Assembly (NCBI GenBank): GCA_026986575.1
Contig: JALSOH010000004.1
Coordinates: 496,001-560,000, forward strand
DNA: 64,000 bases
Source: Thermoproteota archaeon
GTDB lineage: Archaea; Korarchaeota; Korarchaeia; Korarchaeales; Korarchaeaceae
Direction of reading: 5' to 3'
Part shown: positions 61,548 to 64,000 of the stretch, piece after piece
Numbering within the stretch: the stretch's first letter is position 1
Layout of the letters: every line of letters begins with the position of its first letter
The notes under the pieces: model-generated
What the model was told of the DNA's origin: nothing
What the model saw: only the letters and a program-made list of their open reading frames with translations
Databases searched by the model: none
Position numbers and translations under genes: made by a program

Positions 61548-62447
61548 TCATATCTCATCGGCGCCGCCAGCCGGCGCCACCTTCATCACCGTTGCAGGTA
61601 TACCTAACCCCTTATAAGCCCGCCTCACCCCCTCGACAACTCGGTCGCACTCCTCGCAGAGGAATAGCATACTCGGTCCAGCTCCACTGATAGACACACC
61701 TAGAGCCCCGGATCTCGTGGCCATCTCTTTGACCTCCCTGTATCCCGGAATGAGTCTAGATCGAGACTCATCCACTAGGGAGTAGGACATTCCTTCACCA
61801 GCTAGCTTCAGATCACCCGTCGCAAGTCCAAGCAACAAAGAAGCGAGGTGAGAGTAGTGTCTGACCATCTCTTCAATACCCACGTTTCTAGGAACCAATA
61901 ATCTCATTTTCTCAGTCTTCCTCTCGGGGATAGGCGTCCAAGGAACAGATAGAACGAACCTCACATCCGGATCGAGCTTCACGATTCTCCTCCCTATTAC
62001 GACCAACCCCCCAAACAGGGAGGGAGCGACGTTATCTGGGTGAGGAGAGCCCGATGCCTCCCTCTCCCCTTCAGCCGCTGCTCTCACGAGATCCTCCTCC
62101 GATAGCACACCACCCAGCTCCAAGTCCACTGCCCTCACCGCTGCCGCCGAAGATGCGCCACTACTTCCTAGACCTCTACCTGGTGGAACTCCCTTCCAAA
62201 GCTTTATCCTAGCGGTTAAATGCTGCTCCGCAGCTTTCAATGCGGCTCTCGCGGCAGCGGCAGCGCTGTTTCTCCTTCCGAGGGGTACGGACTTCGCATA
62301 GGGGCCCTTGACCTCAGTGACTACAGCGTCCGGCCCCCCATTCACGAGCTCGATCTCGACCACGTCGGAGAACGCATCGATCGCTATCCCCATTATGTCA
62401 TAACCCGGCCCCAAGTTGGCACTAGTGCTCCAAGCCCTGACCCTCAT
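61548..62447 (-). CDS. thrB: Homoserine kinase
   Basis: 299 residues, GHMP kinase fold. Seen: STSANLGPGYDIMGIAIDAF at the N-terminus, the ATP loop PPGRGLGSSGASSAAAVRAV, and the C-terminal GALGVSISGAGPSMLFL. It makes O-phosphohomoserine for threonine synthase. It overlaps thrC by ATGA. Confidence 0.94.
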   Translation of the reverse strand: MRVRAWSTSANLGPGYDIMGIAIDAFSDVVEIELVNGGPDAVVTEVKGPYAKSVPLGRRNSAAAAARAALKAAEQHLTARIKLWKGVPPGRGLGSSGASSAAAVRAVDLELGGVLSEEDLVRAAAEGEREASGSPHPDNVAPSLFGGLVVIGRRIVKLDPDVRFVLSVPWTPIPERKTEKMRLLVPRNVGIEEMVRHYSHLASLLLGLATGDLKLAGEGMSYSLVDESRSRLIPGYREVKEMATRSGALGVSISGAGPSMLFLCEECDRVVEGVRRAYKGLGIPATVMKVAPAGGADEI

Positions 62448-63625
62448 AGGGCCAGCCCCCTTATCTTCTCCACGGCCTCATCAACACTGGAGGCCCTCAC
62501 CGGCTCTGGGAATGGGAAGGCGTCTGGATCCTTCAGGGCGTGGCCGGTGGCCACTAGCACAACTCTGTCGTCTGGGGAAATCTCCCTTCCTAATAACTTC
62601 AGGTAACCCGCGTACGATGCAGCTGAAGCTGGTTCCACCCCCACACCCATCTTTCCTAATTTCCTCTGAGCCTCCAAGATCTCTCCATCGGTCACGATCT
62701 CGACGACGCCTCTGCTCTCACTTAGGGCCTTGAAGGCCTTTGGCCAGTTCACGGGCCTCCCTATTCTTATTGCGGTGGCCACGGTTTCGGGATTATCAGT
62801 AAAGATAGGCTCACTAAGCCCCTCCTTGAGAGCTCTAGCTATTGGAGAGGCGCCCGCTGCCTGTATGCCCGCCAACCTAGGCATCTTGTCGATAAGACCC
62901 AGCTCTCTCATTTCTTTGAATCCCTTCCATATCGCTGATATGTTGCCAGCGTTTCCCACGGGCAGCACGACCCAATCCGGCACGCCTATCTCGTCGACTA
63001 TCTCGAATGCGAGTGTCTTCTGACCCTCCAACCTCCAAGGATTGATTGAATTGAGGGGATAAAGTCCGCTCTCCCTCCCAGATACTTTCATCACCACATC
63101 CAGTGCGGCATCGAAGGGACCGTCTATCTCCACGATGGTAGCACCGTGAAGCACCGCCTGAGCCAGCTTTCCCCTAGCTACCTTTTTCCTTGGCAGTACG
63201 ACGAAGCTCCTCATGCCCGCTCTGGAGGCATAGGCAGCGACGGAGGCAGAGGTATTCCCGGTGGAGGCGCATATGACGCTCTTCACATTGGCCTCCTTGG
63301 CTAAGGATACTGCTACGGTCATTCCCCTATCTTTGAAGGATCCTGTTGGGTTACTCCCCTCATATTTTACCCAGAGCCTCTCGCCTATCTTTATGAGGGG
63401 GGTGCCTCCCTCGCCCATTGAGATGGGCCTCACTCTGGGTAGGAGTTCCTTATACCTCCACACCCCGAACTTCCTCGTCCTGAAAAGAGCCCAAGATACG
63501 CCGAGGGGCTTCCTCCTGAAGACGGGCTCCAGCAGACCTCCGCAATGAGGGCAAACTATAGTCCAAGGGTCAGCCCTATAGGTCCTGCCGCATTTGACGC
63601 AGCGAAGCTCGTACTCCCCGAGCAT
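62444..63625 (-). CDS. thrC: Threonine synthase
   Basis: 393 residues from ATG 63625, with a TATA box 25 nt upstream. N-terminal zinc ribbon (C9-x2-C12, C25-x2-C28), the PLP lysine K98 in SNPTGSFKDRGMT, and CASTGNTSASVAAYASRAG for the PLP phosphate. It converts O-phosphohomoserine to threonine. The frame is open upstream to 63754, but that extension overlaps glyA and the promoter. Contrast with the dead paralogue at 10.9-12.0 kb. Confidence 0.95.
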   Translation of the reverse strand: MLGEYELRCVKCGRTYRADPWTIVCPHCGGLLEPVFRRKPLGVSWALFRTRKFGVWRYKELLPRVRPISMGEGGTPLIKIGERLWVKYEGSNPTGSFKDRGMTVAVSLAKEANVKSVICASTGNTSASVAAYASRAGMRSFVVLPRKKVARGKLAQAVLHGATIVEIDGPFDAALDVVMKVSGRESGLYPLNSINPWRLEGQKTLAFEIVDEIGVPDWVVLPVGNAGNISAIWKGFKEMRELGLIDKMPRLAGIQAAGASPIARALKEGLSEPIFTDNPETVATAIRIGRPVNWPKAFKALSESRGVVEIVTDGEILEAQRKLGKMGVGVEPASAASYAGYLKLLGREISPDDRVVLVATGHALKDPDAFPFPEPVRASSVDEAVEKIRGLAL

Positions 63626-63645
63626 CTCGGCTCCCTTCGACACAC

Positions 63646-63655
63646 AGTTATAACT
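63646..63655. promoter_or_regulatory. Palindromic bidirectional TATA box between thrC and glyA
   Basis: AGTTATAACT is a perfect palindrome. Its centre is 25.5 nt from thrC ATG 63625 and 34.5 nt from glyA TTG 63685, so one box can serve both directions. Confidence 0.6.
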
Positions 63656-63684
63656 TCTCCCCTCGGTGGAAACTGGGTGGGTGT

Positions 63685-64000
63685 TTGGATCCGGAGGATG
63701 CTTACAGGAGAGTCCTATCCTCAATTGAGGAGCATCATAGGTGGTTCGACTCATCTTTACCCATGATAGCCAGCGAGAATGTTACCAGTCCCGCGGTGAG
63801 GAGGGCGATGACCAGCGATTTCGGTCACCGGTACGCCGAGGGATGGGTGGGAGAGAGGGTCTACGCCGGGACCAAGTACATCGACGATGTGGAATCACTG
63901 GCGATGGAGCTCATAAAGAAGCTGTACGGGGTGAAGTTCGCTGATGTACGTCCAATAAGTGGAGTGGTCGCCAACCTGTCCGTATATACGGCCCTCACAC
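63685..64000 (+). CDS. glyA: Serine hydroxymethyltransferase, 5' part (runs off the window)
   Basis: Starting at TTG 63685 the frame reads MDPEDAYRRVLSSIEEHHRW, then SSLPMIASENVTSPAVRRAM, SDFGHRYAEGWVGERVYAGT and DVRPISGVVANLSVY, the N-terminal quarter of archaeal SHMT. The enzyme links serine and glycine with a one-carbon unit on a pterin carrier and needs PLP. The gene continues past base 64000. Confidence 0.92.
   Translation, partial: MDPEDAYRRVLSSIEEHHRWFDSSLPMIASENVTSPAVRRAMTSDFGHRYAEGWVGERVYAGTKYIDDVESLAMELIKKLYGVKFADVRPISGVVANLSVYTALT

Noticed and set aside
63626-63754. 43-codon extension of threonine synthase
   Set aside because: Crosses the palindromic promoter and the glyA coding region.
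1-64000. CRISPR arrays, insertion-sequence transposases, rRNA genes
   Set aside because: No regularly spaced direct repeats, transposase motifs or rRNA segments were seen on reading through.

Overview
The window is a gene-dense stretch of an archaeal chromosome (roughly half G+C), most probably from a thermophile of the TACK group. Archaeal markers seen directly are RpoN, S2, S6e, S28e, L24e, L7Ae, aIF2-gamma, aIF5B, both RFC subunits, an Orc1/Cdc6 protein, a TFB-like factor, Taw1, CTP-dependent riboflavin kinase, translin and type 2 IPP isomerase. A short protein at 50373-50708 looks like the Rpb8-type polymerase subunit RpoG, known from Crenarchaeota and Korarchaeota, so a korarchaeal source is a reasonable guess but not proven. 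Genes are packed with ATGA-type overlaps. First genes are often leaderless (TATA box centred about 25 nt before the start codon); internal genes often carry GGTGAT a few bases before ATG.

Layout. 0.1-2.5 kb: MgtE-like transporter, PH-like membrane protein, HD nucleotidase. 2.5-10.5 kb: an eight-gene minus-strand run fixA-fixB-fixC-thiolase-moaD-moaE-moaC-moaA, with divergent fixX and an acyl-CoA dehydrogenase; this joins electron-bifurcating ETF, acyl-CoA turnover and molybdopterin synthesis. 10.6-12.6 kb: DUF1805 protein, a threonine-synthase-like protein that has lost its PLP lysine and gained a winged helix, and a corrinoid protein. 12.8-18.7 kb: DMT exporter, Fe(III)-type ABC permease and ATPase without a binding protein, MFS transporter, peroxiredoxin. 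18.7-24.9 kb: an accessory, partly AT-rich and decayed region with a VapBC relic, a DUF4143 ATPase, two secreted proteins (one split by an in-frame TGA), and an intact VapBC module sitting inside a broken metallo-beta-lactamase-fold gene. 24.9-30 kb: BMP-type nucleoside ABC transporter. 30-34.6 kb: a tightly overlapping four-gene operon of a DUF2207-like membrane protein with a Cys-Ala repeat tail, a radical SAM/SPASM protein with a PqqD-like N-terminus, a Sir2 deacylase and a GNAT acetyltransferase. 34.7-36 kb: cupin phosphoglucose isomerase and a zinc-ribbon protein. 36-43.3 kb: the translation/transcription cluster with MEMO and IPP isomerase. 43.4-49.5 kb: RFC, Cdc6 and ATPase genes. 49.6-57.6 kb: three tRNAs, PRC-barrel protein, RpoG candidate, TFB-like factor, membrane HerA-like ATPase, AK6-type kinase, UMP kinase, Taw1, translin, riboflavin kinase. 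57.7-64 kb: MFS transporter, DeoC, a radical SAM/SPASM protein resembling the tungsten-cofactor oxidoreductase maturase, then PLD-like protein-thrB-thrC divergent from glyA, which runs off the end.

The strongest candidate for an undescribed system is the 30.0-34.6 kb operon: a membrane-anchored substrate-like protein whose predicted cytosolic tail has nine cysteines alternating with Ala or Val-Ser, translationally coupled to a radical SAM/SPASM enzyme with a peptide-recognition-like domain, plus an acetylase/deacylase pair. Other notable points are the catalytically dead threonine-synthase/winged-helix protein, VapBC lying in a metallohydrolase gene, and a one-base frameshift right after the apparent start codon of cdc6.
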